Assembly: GCF_008370045.1 (NCBI RefSeq)
Contig: NZ_VOBN01000001.1
Span: 620,001-684,000 of the forward strand
Direction: 5' to 3'
DNA length: 64,000 bases
DNA from: Pseudomonas sp. ANT_J12
GTDB taxonomy: Bacteria > Pseudomonadota > Gammaproteobacteria > Pseudomonadales > Pseudomonadaceae
Shown piece after piece: positions 36,331 through 44,846 of the stretch (position 1 is its first letter; each line of letters starts with the position of its first letter). The position numbers and the translations under genes are program-made. The notes under the pieces are model-generated. The model saw nothing but the letters and a program-made list of their open reading frames with translations, did no database searches and was not told where the DNA came from.

Positions 36331-36831
36331 CTACCCCTGATTTGAGATTTCTCCAGTGGCATGGCGCAGCAGCCCCTCTAGCGCGGCCTTGACCGTTTGT
36401 CGGCGGACCTCGTCGCGGTTACCAGGGAAGTGCTGGACCTCACTGAACACGGCCTCCCCAACGCCCCAGGCCAACCAGACGGTCCCTACTGGCTTGCTCG
36501 CAGAACCACCGTCCGGCCCCGCCACACCGCTGACCGCGACGGCAAACCGCGCGTGACTTTTGTCCTGCGCGCCACGGACCATCGCCTCGACCACCTCGCG
36601 ACTGACCGCCCCCACCGTCTCGAACAACCCCTCGGGCACATTCAGTTGCAAGGTTTTCTGGCGATTGGAATACGTCACATAGCCGGCCTCAAACCACGCC
36701 GAACTCCCGGGAATGCGGGTGATCGCCTCGGCGATTCCGCCGCCAGTGCAGGACTCGGCCGTGGTGACGTGGGCATTGAGAACTTGCAGGCGCCTGCCAA
36801 GTTCAGCGGCCAGTTGGGTGATTTCTTTCAC
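36331..36831 (-). CDS. CinA C-terminal-domain protein (nicotinamide-nucleotide amidohydrolase, PncC type)
   Basis: A 166-residue stand-alone CinA C-terminal domain from GTG 36831, which has AGGAGAGG upstream; a longer reading back to 36957 lacks support. Signature residues are [20 protein letters not shown] (catalytic Ser region), [13 protein letters not shown] and [12 protein letters not shown]. This family hydrolyses nicotinamide mononucleotide to nicotinate mononucleotide in NAD recycling. The gene is the fixed left border of the tailocin locus, as in other P. fluorescens-group genomes where bacteriocin islands sit between mutS and cinA. Confidence 0.92.
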   Translation of the reverse strand: MKEITQLAAELGRRLQVLNAHVTTAESCTGGGIAEAITRIPGSSAWFEAGYVTYSNRQKTLQLNVPEGLFETVGAVSREVVEAMVRGAQDKSHARFAVAVSGVAGPDGGSASKPVGTVWLAWGVGEAVFSEVQHFPGNRDEVRRQTVKAALEGLLRHATGEISNQG

Positions 36832-36910
36832 GGTCCTCTCCTGATCGGGCTGAATGGAACCACCGTACACGAGCACATCGCGCTTGCAAGATACAGAACC
36901 GATCAAAATG

Positions 36911-37429
36911 TTAGCGAGCGATGGCCTTGATATAGGCCTGACAAGCCTGCAAGGCAATCAATCCGCGATCGCCGGCGTCGGTGATGGCGATAATTCGTTG
37001 AGCATGCGCCGGGTCAAGTCGGGCTCTTGGGGTGCCATGATCCACGCCGCCGGTGCCGGCGGCGGTTGGCATTGCACAGCTAGCGGCAACGTCATGGGCA
37101 TCGAGGAGGACTGACAGGCGCACATCAGCAGTGGCAAGACGATCGCGCAGGCGACCTTGATCACGTTGGGCATCGCTAAGCGCTCGATAATGGGTTTGTT
37201 CACTGGCCGACAACTGTTGCTCCAGGGCCAGACGCTTGTCCTGCTCGGCCTGTTGTTGCGTAGCGGCGGCCTGGGTCAGCTGATTCAGCGTCTCGGTCTG
37301 CAACCTGGCTTGTTCCGCCAGTTGCCCGCCATAACGCCAATCCTGAACCTGCCAGACCAGCATCGCCGAGAACCCGGCCAACACGACGACGCCCATCTCT
37401 CGCCAGGAGATCAGGCCGAAGGCTGGCAT
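36911..37429 (-). CDS. Tailocin lysis protein Rz (inner-membrane spanin)
   Basis: A 172-residue protein from ATG 37429, overlapping the end of the endolysin gene by 19 bases. An N-terminal membrane anchor (MGVVVLAGFSAMLVWQVQDW) is followed by a long periplasmic coiled-coil stretch rich in Gln, Ala and Glu (residues about 35-110), the layout of i-spanins. It would pair with the nested Rz1 lipoprotein to fuse inner and outer membranes in the last lysis step. It is the last gene of the tailocin operon. The assignment is by layout and position rather than strong sequence identity. Confidence 0.8.
   Translation of the reverse strand: MPAFGLISWREMGVVVLAGFSAMLVWQVQDWRYGGQLAEQARLQTETLNQLTQAAATQQQAEQDKRLALEQQLSASEQTHYRALSDAQRDQGRLRDRLATADVRLSVLLDAHDVAASCAMPTAAGTGGVDHGTPRARLDPAHAQRIIAITDAGDRGLIALQACQAYIKAIAR
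36958..37173 (-). CDS. Tailocin Rz1-like lipoprotein (outer-membrane spanin), nested in Rz
   Basis: A 71-residue reading frame lies wholly inside Rz in another frame, starting at ATG 37173. It has a lipoprotein signal (PNVIKVACAIVLPLLMCACQ; lipobox LMCAC), giving a mature lipoprotein of about 50 residues with a Pro-rich stretch (CQPPPAPAAW). Embedded, proline-rich Rz1 lipoproteins are the classic partners of Rz in lambda-type lysis cassettes. Annotation programs often miss such nested genes. Confidence 0.75.
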   Translation of the reverse strand: MPNVIKVACAIVLPLLMCACQSSSMPMTLPLAVQCQPPPAPAAWIMAPQEPDLTRRMLNELSPSPTPAIAD

Positions 37430-37974
37430 AGCACCGCCCTCGCCCGCGCCCAGAGTTGCAGGCGATCCTCGAGCCCATTCAACCCGCCGTTGATCCGGCG
37501 CGTGATGCTGTTGAACTGGTCGCGGTCGGCCAGTTCGTTGAGGCCGTTCAGCTCCCAGAACCAGGCGGCGGACTCGGCGGCCCACTGCGGCTGCTCCAAC
37601 AGTTCCGGCAGCGCCAGCAGACGCTCATCGCCAAACAGGCCGAGGCTGCACTCTCGGTAATTGCTCCGACCGGTAATCTGGATCAGGCCACGACCGCGGT
37701 ATTTCTGGCCATCACCATCAGCCTCTGGAGTGTTGCCCAAACGCAAGGCCAGGGTGCCGGTGTCGTACTTGCTCAGATACTGGTTGTTGCCCAGTTCCCG
37801 CACGTACTGCAACTGCCCCGATTCGTGGCCGACTTGGGCGAGGAACGCGGCGATGCGTTTGGGGGTGTTGATGTTGCGGCGGGTCACGGCGGTGTTGAGA
37901 GGGGAAATGAAAACGCCCGCTTGGGAGCGGGTGTTGGGGAATATCTGTGTCAGTTGCTGTTGTTCAAGAGGCAT
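37411..37974 (-). CDS. Tailocin endolysin, glycoside hydrolase family 19
   Basis: The 187-residue peptidoglycan hydrolase releases tailocin particles by degrading the producer cell wall. GH19 landmarks are AAFLAQVGHESGQLQYV (catalytic Glu in HES) near residues 42-58 and KYRGRGLIQITGRSNYREC near 90-109. There is no signal peptide, so export depends on the holin. R-pyocin clusters carry the same chitinase-like enzyme after gene D (PA0629). It sits between the tail-assembly-chaperone-like gene and Rz. A GC-rich hairpin with T run (about 37911-37936) lies inside the first codons and might reduce expression. Confidence 0.9.
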   Translation of the reverse strand: MPLEQQQLTQIFPNTRSQAGVFISPLNTAVTRRNINTPKRIAAFLAQVGHESGQLQYVRELGNNQYLSKYDTGTLALRLGNTPEADGDGQKYRGRGLIQITGRSNYRECSLGLFGDERLLALPELLEQPQWAAESAAWFWELNGLNELADRDQFNSITRRINGGLNGLEDRLQLWARARAVLCQPSA

Positions 37975-37977
37975 TGC

Positions 37978-38484
37978 TCACACTCCTTGGAGCATTCTCA
38001 TCAGCCAATCCGGGGCCAATGGTTTCGTGGTTTTTTTGGGGAAACCGGGGCGCTGAGGCCAGTCCCGCAATTCCTGTCGATACTCAATCAACTCGTAAAA
38101 ATCTTCTGTCGTCAGTGTGAGCGGGATACCCGCTGCGATTTCATCACGATCTCGATCCAGCAGCCACTGACTGGCCATAAGTTGTTCATTTCGCCATTTG
38201 CGCGCCGCATCTCGCAGGTTGTTTTCCACTTGATCTTTATTAATCACCTCATCGGCAACCCCAGTGTTCCAGGAAATATCATCTGCTGACTGCTCCTTAA
38301 CCCCAGCAGCGCCGACTGCACTTTTCAGATAATCCACAACTCCCCCTATCCACCAATTCATAAGGAGTGACCCGCTAAAAGCAGCGCCACGGATTAAAAT
38401 CCAACGATTTTCATCACGCCAAACCCGGGCATGACCGGCTTTCGTTACTGCCCCGGATCCAGGCAATGGGCCGTAACAACGCAT
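37978..38484 (-). CDS. Hypothetical tailocin protein with phage tail-assembly-chaperone-like C-terminus
   Basis: A 168-residue protein; residues about 105-165 (DRDRDEIAAGIPLTLTTEDF, ELIEYRQELRDWPQRPGF) resemble the short tail-assembly chaperone domain often encoded near tail fibres. The start is uncertain. ATG 38484 has a good AAGGAAAG site but overlaps gene D by 40 bases. ATG 38361 (MNWWIGGVVDYLKSAVG) avoids the overlap but lacks a ribosome site. The gene is not part of the canonical R-pyocin set and lies between D and the endolysin, so it may be an acquired extra. Confidence 0.6.
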   Translation of the reverse strand: MRCYGPLPGSGAVTKAGHARVWRDENRWILIRGAAFSGSLLMNWWIGGVVDYLKSAVGAAGVKEQSADDISWNTGVADEVINKDQVENNLRDAARKWRNEQLMASQWLLDRDRDEIAAGIPLTLTTEDFYELIEYRQELRDWPQRPGFPKKTTKPLAPDWLMRMLQGV

Positions 38485-39461
38485 CGATAGCTTTCCTTGC
38501 GGGTGCCACTGGCCGTCAGATTGTTAATCGACCATCGACCCTGCATGATTCGGGGCCAACTGGCGTCCAGATGAATAACCCCCTCGGCCGCCAGGTCCGG
38601 ATGCCCAGGACAAGTAATGGTCAGCGTGTAAGCCTCACGCTCCAGCCGACGCAACTCACCCTCGACGGCGGCCTTGGCCTGGTCTTCATTCTGAAAACGC
38701 CGTGGGAATGTCTTGAACGGCTTGATACCCCGGTGAAACTCACGCACCTTGCCGGCCGCCGCGTCCCACCAAGTGGCGATACAACCCTTGAATTTCGACC
38801 GGGCCTTTTCATCGATAGTGGCGCTGATAAAAGCCTGGTCGCCTGGCCGGTTGTCCTTTGTCACAGAGAGCAGCACTTCGGTGACGGTCTTCCCGGAAAT
38901 CGACGTCAGTTGACCGCGCAAGGCCAACACATACAGGCCATTCACCGGTTTAGTGACTGCGCCATAGATGCCGGCGACGCGCGTCAGGAAGCCCATGTCC
39001 GTTTCGTTGCACTGGTCGATATGATCAATTTTTTGTGTCTCCAGCAGCGGTGCCACACGCGGTGAAAACCCATGCCGCATGGTCAGCTCGCGAAACAGCG
39101 CACCGAGTGTCGTGGGGCCGTAGCTGGCGGATCGGCGCTGCATGAACTCAGTCTCATCGTGCTCGCTGAAAGGCGCCGACATGGCGACGAGCGACAACTG
39201 CAAGGGATACAAGTAGGGGGTGCGCTGGGTGATGACAAACACACCCTTGTCCACCAGGCCCGACTCTTTGTAACCCACCTGAAAGCCGATCCTGCCGCCC
39301 AGGCTGGGCAGGCCCTCCAGCCCTTCAAGATCGATGAGGAGCTTGATCTGGTCGGACTGGATCCCGGAAGCATCGATATATTCCCATTGCACCAGCCGCT
39401 CGTTGAGCAGCGCAGCATTGGCCCCGTAGATTTGCACGGCGGGCGTAAATCCAAGTGTCAT
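38445..39461 (-). CDS. Phage late control protein D (tail hub/baseplate)
   Basis: A 338-residue homologue of P2 gpD, which forms the hub connecting baseplate spike and tail tube. Recognisable parts include LGFTPAVQIYGANAALLNER at the start, CNETDMGFLTRVAGIYGAV in the middle (typical Q-x-x-E-S/T-D-x-x-F-L-x-R of the family) and a C-terminal PGHPDLAAEGVIHLD segment with the VxG fold. It directly follows gene X, as in P2-like tails and R-pyocins. Confidence 0.9.
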   Translation of the reverse strand: MTLGFTPAVQIYGANAALLNERLVQWEYIDASGIQSDQIKLLIDLEGLEGLPSLGGRIGFQVGYKESGLVDKGVFVITQRTPYLYPLQLSLVAMSAPFSEHDETEFMQRRSASYGPTTLGALFRELTMRHGFSPRVAPLLETQKIDHIDQCNETDMGFLTRVAGIYGAVTKPVNGLYVLALRGQLTSISGKTVTEVLLSVTKDNRPGDQAFISATIDEKARSKFKGCIATWWDAAAGKVREFHRGIKPFKTFPRRFQNEDQAKAAVEGELRRLEREAYTLTITCPGHPDLAAEGVIHLDASWPRIMQGRWSINNLTASGTRKESYRCVVTAHCLDPGQ

Positions 39462-39470
39462 ACGTCCTCC

Positions 39471-39683
39471 TTAATCCCAGGCCGACACGGGAGCCGTGGC
39501 CGTCGTCTGCGTGGTCATCTCGGGCAGCACCACCCAAACTCCCGCCGGCAAAACCGCCCCTTGTTCGGCCAGGGTCGGATTGAGTCGCCAAAGGGCTTCC
39601 TCGGCGGCGTCGTCACTGCGGCCAAGCTCACGAAAGAGCAACAGGTTGACCGAGTCGCCGGCAATACTCCTGACCCTACGCAT
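39471..39683 (-). CDS. Tail protein X (LysM-like)
   Basis: A 70-residue protein with a LysM-like layout: SIAGDSVNLLLFRELGRSDD, then ALWRLNPTLAEQGAVLPAGV and VVLPEM. Gene X products of P2-like tails have this form and act in tail completion; the exact step is not settled. The start overlaps the end of gene U by eight bases, and gene D follows nine bases after the stop. The order U-X-D is canonical. Confidence 0.88.
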   Translation of the reverse strand: MRRVRSIAGDSVNLLLFRELGRSDDAAEEALWRLNPTLAEQGAVLPAGVWVVLPEMTTQTTATAPVSAWD

Positions 39684-40059
39684 GGATGAACTCCGTCAAC
39701 TCGATAGCCCAGGCATTCAACATCGCGGTCCCGTCATCAATGATCTCGCTTTGGGTTTCCGTCACGCTGGTTATTCGCCACAACCCCCAGTTGCGCCCGA
39801 TACCGTCAACCAATGGCAGCGGCACGCGCAGCGCCTGCAGCGCACGCAACTCGTCGAGTCGTTCCATGGCTACCGCATACATCGACTTCCCCGTGATGCT
39901 CAGCGTCTCCAGGGCCTGTCCGACCTGACTGGATTTAGGCTTGCTGATGAGGATGTTCAGATCCACCCAACCGCCGTCCGTCTTACGAACCAGGCCGCTG
40001 TAGGCGAAGTCTCTGGACAGGCCAAAAATGAAGCTGCCCAGGGCCATTTGCTGTCGCAT
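39676..40059 (-). CDS. Tail protein U
   Basis: A 127-residue protein of the gpU family: MALGSFIFGLSRDFAYSGLV at the start, then GQALETLSITGKSMYAVAME and LPLVDGIGRNWGLWRITSV. GpU works in tail completion, probably at the tube end. The start is ATG 40059, which overlaps the tape-measure stop as TGATG; a TTG one codon earlier is less likely. Note that the family name overlaps with unrelated lambda U. Confidence 0.88.
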   Translation of the reverse strand: MRQQMALGSFIFGLSRDFAYSGLVRKTDGGWVDLNILISKPKSSQVGQALETLSITGKSMYAVAMERLDELRALQALRVPLPLVDGIGRNWGLWRITSVTETQSEIIDDGTAMLNAWAIELTEFIHA

Positions 40060-42350
40060 CAAACACCTCCATCAGTCAGGGCCGCATTACGTCGCGCGGC
40101 GAGTGGATTGCCCATCATCATGGGCACGAATTGCGCCTGAATCGTTTGGGTGACCAGGTTGGCGATCTGCCTGGCCTGGGTCGGATCCTGGCCAGTGATG
40201 TGAATGACCGGCGCGAAGTTGATCTGCCGGTTATTCGCCTGGGCGCCGACCAGGTTTTTGCTCACCTGGTCCGGCGGGTCGAGGCGGTCGACCGGCCTGC
40301 CGAGCTTCTCGCCCAGCCATGAACCAGACCTATGCCCGACCTCACTGCCCGCTGCGCCGCCCAACACCCCGCCGAGCAACCCGCCAACGACGGTCATCGC
40401 GACCGGAAAGATAAACGTGCCGAGTGCCGCGCCCGCCGCGGCCCCGGCGTAAGAACCCGCCAGCCCACCCGCTGCCGAGCCGAGGCCGCCGCCGACCAGT
40501 CGGGCATCGTTCTTGCGGACACCTTCGGCCACTTCAAGGCCGGCATCGACCAGCACCAGCGGACGGGCCAGCGGGCCCGCCACGCGACCAATCCTGGTCC
40601 CCTGGCTTATCAAGCGCCGGCCGGAGCTGGACATCAGGCCCGCCATCCGGCTGTTGGCGACGGAGGCAAGCGCTCGGGCTCGGGCCGTCACGTCAGCCTG
40701 AACGGTTTGAAGTCGGGTCAGCGCCAGACTACCCAGCGCCGATGCCCGGCTCATCAATCTGCCGCCGAGACTGCCCGCGCCAGCGCCACTGCCGGTGCCT
40801 TGGCCGGCGCTGCTACCGCCTCCCCCGCCCAACCAGTCTTTGACCTTGTCGACGATTTTCACGCCCTTGAACGCCGCGGCGCCCACCAGGAGTGCGCCGG
40901 TCGCGACCGGGAATGCTTCGGCAAAACGGCTAAGGCCATCAATGGCCGCACCGGTTGGCGCCAGCAATGCATCGAACACCGGCAGCACCGTGTTGCCGCT
41001 CGAGGTCTTGAGACGGTCCAACTGGGCGTTGAAAACGTTCCAGTGCGATTGCGAACTGTCCGAGAGTTTCAGCGCCGATTGCTGGGCCGCTCCCTGATCG
41101 TGCAGCTCTGACGTCGCATACTGTTTTTTGTTGGCGACCAACGAAAAGGCACGCTCGACTTCGCTCGTGTTCTGCAGCATCTGCAAGATCGGTCGGTCGA
41201 CCGAGAACAACTGCGTGGCCAGCCCTGCGCGTTCCGCGGCGGGTTGCGCCTTGAGCGCCTCGAGTACCGAAACGATGGTGGCGGGTGCGTCCTGTTGCAT
41301 CCCACCCGCCAGCGCCTTGGGATCGAGCCCCAGTTGCGCCCAGGCGGCTTGCTGACCTGGCGTCGTCGCCTCGCCCCGCGCCAGCGTCGTGGTGATTTTC
41401 TCGAAGGCGACACCCGCATCGGCCGGTTTAACGCCCGCATTGAGCAAGGCTGCCGAGAACGCAGCGGCTTGTTCGGGGGCCAATCCTGCGTTGGTCGCTG
41501 CGGCTCCATAGTTGCCGAGAATGGCGCCGATATCCGCCTCGGAAGCACTCAGACTATTGCCGAGCACACTCGTGGCATCCGCCAGATCCTGAGTCTGCAA
41601 ACGATCGAGGTTCATCGAGGTGCGCCAGCCGATCAACAACTCGGCGGCATCCTGGACCGGCAGTTTGAACGCCGACGCCGTGATCGCCGCATCGCGGGTG
41701 AACTCGACAATCGTGGCCTGCCGGGCAACCGTATCGACGTTGCCTTGTTTGTCGCGCTGGTCGTTACCTACGCCGGCCTTGGCCGCGGCGTATTCGACCC
41801 GCGCCAAATCAACGGCTGTTGCCTTGCTCGGGGCCACCAGCCGCTCACTGGCCATTTTCTCGTTGGTGATTGCCAATGCCTGGCGTTGATCGCCCTCAAA
41901 GCGAATCACCAACCCAAGCTCGGCCATGGCCGCATCCAGACTAATCGCGGGCCTGAGGGGCTCATACGGCGGATTGTCACCGCCCGCACCCTTGGTTTTC
42001 TGTGCATCGCCAGAGCCTGAACTGCCCGTGGCGGCAGGCTTGTCATTCATCGCCTGCAACAGCGACCGCTGGGACGAGATCGACGTATTGATCGACTCAA
42101 GCACGGTTCTGAGCCGGCCCTGCTCCGCCGACAATGAATTGATTTCCAGACTGGCTTGCGTCAACGCCAGACTCAGCCCGGTAAACGCCTGATTTAAACC
42201 GGGCATTGGCTGACCAGCAGCCGAAGCCAGCTGTTGCGAACCGGCAGACGCATCAGGTGGCATCTGATCGGCGGTTTTGCCGGCGCCACTCAACGCCCAG
42301 TCGTCTTGATTGACTGCTGTGAACTTGAGCGAATAGGTATCTTCCGCCAT
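40059..42350 (-). CDS. Tail tape measure protein
   Basis: A 763-residue protein, the longest after the fibre. It has the P2 gpT/TIGR01760-type tape measure core at about 200-420 (AAITASAFKLPVQDAAELLI, LGNYGAAATNAGLAPEQAAA). The N-terminal third is helical and polar. A hydrophobic glycine-rich segment lies near 620-700 (GTFIFPVAMTVVGGLLGGVL), expected to interact with the target inner membrane. Its length sets tail length. It starts seven bases after the E' end and overlaps gene U. Confidence 0.93.
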   Translation of the reverse strand: MAEDTYSLKFTAVNQDDWALSGAGKTADQMPPDASAGSQQLASAAGQPMPGLNQAFTGLSLALTQASLEINSLSAEQGRLRTVLESINTSISSQRSLLQAMNDKPAATGSSGSGDAQKTKGAGGDNPPYEPLRPAISLDAAMAELGLVIRFEGDQRQALAITNEKMASERLVAPSKATAVDLARVEYAAAKAGVGNDQRDKQGNVDTVARQATIVEFTRDAAITASAFKLPVQDAAELLIGWRTSMNLDRLQTQDLADATSVLGNSLSASEADIGAILGNYGAAATNAGLAPEQAAAFSAALLNAGVKPADAGVAFEKITTTLARGEATTPGQQAAWAQLGLDPKALAGGMQQDAPATIVSVLEALKAQPAAERAGLATQLFSVDRPILQMLQNTSEVERAFSLVANKKQYATSELHDQGAAQQSALKLSDSSQSHWNVFNAQLDRLKTSSGNTVLPVFDALLAPTGAAIDGLSRFAEAFPVATGALLVGAAAFKGVKIVDKVKDWLGGGGGSSAGQGTGSGAGAGSLGGRLMSRASALGSLALTRLQTVQADVTARARALASVANSRMAGLMSSSGRRLISQGTRIGRVAGPLARPLVLVDAGLEVAEGVRKNDARLVGGGLGSAAGGLAGSYAGAAAGAALGTFIFPVAMTVVGGLLGGVLGGAAGSEVGHRSGSWLGEKLGRPVDRLDPPDQVSKNLVGAQANNRQINFAPVIHITGQDPTQARQIANLVTQTIQAQFVPMMMGNPLAARRNAALTDGGV

Positions 42351-42356
42351 CCCGCT

Positions 42357-43078
42357 CTACTCCTGTTTCACGCCAAGGCGAGTGATCGCGATGTCGTAGC
42401 GGCGCAAGGCCTTGCCGGCGTCCCACTCCAGAATCTCCGCTTCACTTACCGGGTAAATGAGCGGCACCACATCGAGGATTACTTCGATGTCGCGCTCCGA
42501 AAGAAGGCCGCCGGTTTGTTTAAAAAATCGTCGATGCGTACCTGCAACTGCGTCCAGTCGGGGACGGTCAGCGCGGCCAGATCGGGCAGCATCAACCCGG
42601 TGCAATGCGCGGTGATGAACTCGGCGCGCTCCTTGGCCGTCTTCAGTTTTTTCATGGCTTTGGTGGCGCGCAGCACGGGCATTTCCAGGCTAAGCGAGAT
42701 CATGCTGCGGCCCGCCACGTTGAGCGGTTGCAGCAGTCGCACCTGATCGGGATCGTCCGACAGCTCGACGTCCGATACTTCATCAGCCTCGCCAGCCTGT
42801 TGCAGAAAATACGACGTTGGCTGAGTCGACATCTCGTGCACGTACTGCGCGATGCTCACGTAGTCCGGGCGCTTGAGCTGATCCAGTTCCTTGATCGACA
42901 GGCCCGTGGCCAACTTCGCCAGCTCGAAAAACTGATCGTCCTCATCCTCGCCGGCACGAGCCAGGGCCTCTTTTTGCGCGGCGTAAAACAGCGGCTTGAG
43001 TTGGATTTGCTCGATCTGCGACTCGTCGTCACTGGTGATCGGCGACAACAGGACATGTTTAGGAGGCATCCAGGACAT
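42357..43078 (-). CDS. Tail assembly chaperone E/E', -1 frameshift product
   Basis: The zero-frame product E ends at 42479 (199 residues). The minus-strand sequence TTTTTTAAAC at 42518-42527 contains two overlapping heptamers of the X-XXY-YYZ type, in the correct zero frame (T-TTT-TTA and T-TTA-AAC). A -1 slip there continues as QTGGLLSERDIEVILDVV... to the stop at 42357, giving a fusion of about 240 residues. P2 gpE/E+E' and other long-tailed phages use exactly this device to make two chaperone forms in a set ratio before the tape measure gene. The E' part fills the gap up to the tape measure start. Confidence 0.82.
42479..43078 (-). CDS. Tail assembly chaperone E, zero-frame product
   Basis: A 199-residue protein containing PKHVLLSPITSDDESQIEQI at the start, a helical, acidic middle (LARAGEDEDDQFFELAKLAT) and AHCTGLMLPDLAALTVPDW near residue 170. 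The gpE-like layout and position between tail tube and tape measure match P2 and R-pyocin clusters. Such chaperones bind the tape measure protein while the tube polymerises around it. The last 12 residues differ from the frameshifted form. Confidence 0.82.
   Translation of the reverse strand: MSWMPPKHVLLSPITSDDESQIEQIQLKPLFYAAQKEALARAGEDEDDQFFELAKLATGLSIKELDQLKRPDYVSIAQYVHEMSTQPTSYFLQQAGEADEVSDVELSDDPDQVRLLQPLNVAGRSMISLSLEMPVLRATKAMKKLKTAKERAEFITAHCTGLMLPDLAALTVPDWTQLQVRIDDFLNKPAAFFRSATSK
42518..42527 (-). promoter_or_regulatory. Programmed -1 ribosomal frameshift site
   Basis: The slippery sequence TTTTTTAAAC, read in the zero frame as TTT|TTA|AAC after a codon ending in T, offers two tandem -1 sites. 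A downstream GC-rich stretch (about 42490-42515) might form the stimulating structure; I did not fold it. Confidence 0.75.
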
Positions 43079-43101
43079 GAAAGAAAATTCCTTATGGGTA
43101 C

Positions 43102-43148
43102 AAAAAAGCCGCCCGCAGCAGACCAGGAGATCGGCGGGTGAAGGCGGC
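43102..43148 (-). terminator. Possible intra-operon terminator after the tail tube gene
   Basis: On the minus strand GCCGCC and CCCG pair with CGGG and CGGC across an interrupted loop, and a run of six T follows. It lies between the tube gene and chaperone E. Confidence 0.55.
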
Positions 43149-43171
43149 CAGACAGGAAGGTGTCGCGAGGG

Positions 43172-43678
43172 TTACGGCAGCAATACGGCGCGGCGGGCGT
43201 CGCCCAGAATGTCGACGCCGTTGAGCATGAACTTCTGGGTGCGCACGTCGATGTCGATCACCGGGATGCCGTTTTCAATACGGTTGTAGGTGCGGCAGGA
43301 GAGCTCCAGCGCCGTCGTGGGTTTTTTGCCCATTTCCATCTTGGTCTCGGTCAAGGTTTTCAGCTTGCCGCCAACGGTGTGGTAGGTGAACCAAGTGTTA
43401 CCGTCCTGATCCTGACCGGCCTCGCGGACGTTCAGCAGGATGTCGTCACCCAGTTTTACACCCAAGGCCAGCATGATTTCCGGGCCCATGCCTTGGAGGG
43501 TCAGGATGCACGTGAGCGCTTTGGCGCTCTTGGCCATTTGCTCGGTGATAAAGCGCCCGCCGCGCATATCTTCCATATCGAATTCAATCTTCGGCGCGGT
43601 GAAATCTTCCACCGTCGCCGACAACGGCAGGCCTTGCAGGGTGGCCGCGATGGCCTGTCTTACACGGTTGGTAAACAT
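43172..43678 (-). CDS. Phage major tail tube protein
   Basis: A 168-residue protein of the P2 gpFII family, forming the rigid inner tube that is driven into the target cell. It opens FTNRVRQAIAATLQGLPLSA and contains DFTAPKIEFDMEDMRGGRFI and GKKPTTALELSCRTYNRIEN. Its ATG overlaps the sheath stop (TAATG). A tube plus a sheath is the defining pair of a contractile, R-type tailocin. Confidence 0.93.
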   Translation of the reverse strand: MFTNRVRQAIAATLQGLPLSATVEDFTAPKIEFDMEDMRGGRFITEQMAKSAKALTCILTLQGMGPEIMLALGVKLGDDILLNVREAGQDQDGNTWFTYHTVGGKLKTLTETKMEMGKKPTTALELSCRTYNRIENGIPVIDIDVRTQKFMLNGVDILGDARRAVLLP

Positions 43679-44844
43679 TAGAGAACATCCTCCAGGAACT
43701 GCTCGATGATTTCATCGCGGGCGTTGAGTTGATAAACCATGTGTTCGTTCGGCGCGTAGCGGCCGTAGTCGATGACGATGAACCAGGTGCCGTTCTTGTA
43801 CTTCTCGACGCTGTTCAATTCCGGGTGCAGGTAAACGCTACCGCCGGGGATGGTTTCGTCGGCCACCAGGGTTTGCAGCCAGTCGTTGATGCGCTTGACC
43901 TCTTGATCCATGAAGGACTTGGTGAGGTTCTTGGCCATGGCTTTCTGGCCGGCTTTTACCAACTTGCGGCTGATCGCATCTTCGAGGCCGACGTAGCTGA
44001 TGAACTTGCCGGTGATCGAGCGGTTACCCAGCAGCGAGAAACCGCCGAGGATGGTGCGGGCGTAGTAGCTGATGCCGTAGCGATTGAGCAGATCGCCTTC
44101 GGTGGAGGTGTCGAGGATGTTGTATTCCACGACCCTCGACACGTCTTCGGCGTAGGTCACCTGGTTGCCCGGGCTTTCCCATTGCTTGACCTTGGCCAGT
44201 GCGGCAATCGCCAGGCTGGAAGGCGCCAGGAACACGTTTTTCTTCGCCGCTTTGGAGTAGACGGCCGGCATGTTGTGCACCACCAGACAGCGGTCGAAAC
44301 CGAGGTCAGCGCCGCCCAGTTCCTGGCTGTACGCCACTTGATCAGCGACCGCGGCGTCCTTGCCGTCGAGCACAACCCGCGCCTTGATGCGTTTGCCGAA
44401 CGAAGCGAATTCGCTGGCCACAGCCTTGGTGCCGGTGAAGCCTGGGGCACCGATGATGGTCAGGTCTTCCGGCACGCCGCCCAGCGCAGCCAGGCCGAGT
44501 TTACGACCGGTCACCGGCTCGATGCCGCCGATCACGTTGTTGAGGGTGTCCGCCGGGGCGGTACCCTCTTCGACGATGACCACGTAGACCGGCACCTTCA
44601 CCACTTTGAGGATCTGGTACACCGCGTGATACAGCGTGCCCGACTCGGCGCCGGTCGGATCCAGCAGCGCCTGGGTGGTGAAGCTATTGATGCGAAACGG
44701 GGAGTTACGCGGAATCAGCGGATCGGCTTTCGGCGCGGTGCCGACCAGGCCAATGACGTTGTCACCCAGGCCACCCATGGCCTCGGGAGATTCAGTGGCA
44801 TTGACGGTAATGCCGTTGTGCTCGAAGTTCAAAACCTCAGCCAT
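43678..44844 (-). CDS. Contractile tail sheath protein
   Basis: A 388-residue P2 gpFI-type sheath protein. Recognised segments are GDNVIGLVGTAPKADPLIPR near the N-terminus, DLTIIGAPGFTGTKAVASEF in the middle and the conserved C-terminal domain (YGISYYARTILGGFSLLGNR, VKRINDWLQTLVADETIPGG). Sheath contraction powers tube penetration and depolarisation of the target. The start is two bases after the small-protein stop, and the tube gene follows directly. Confidence 0.95.
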   Translation of the reverse strand: MAEVLNFEHNGITVNATESPEAMGGLGDNVIGLVGTAPKADPLIPRNSPFRINSFTTQALLDPTGAESGTLYHAVYQILKVVKVPVYVVIVEEGTAPADTLNNVIGGIEPVTGRKLGLAALGGVPEDLTIIGAPGFTGTKAVASEFASFGKRIKARVVLDGKDAAVADQVAYSQELGGADLGFDRCLVVHNMPAVYSKAAKKNVFLAPSSLAIAALAKVKQWESPGNQVTYAEDVSRVVEYNILDTSTEGDLLNRYGISYYARTILGGFSLLGNRSITGKFISYVGLEDAISRKLVKAGQKAMAKNLTKSFMDQEVKRINDWLQTLVADETIPGGSVYLHPELNSVEKYKNGTWFIVIDYGRYAPNEHMVYQLNARDEIIEQFLEDVL

Positions 44845-44846
44845 GG

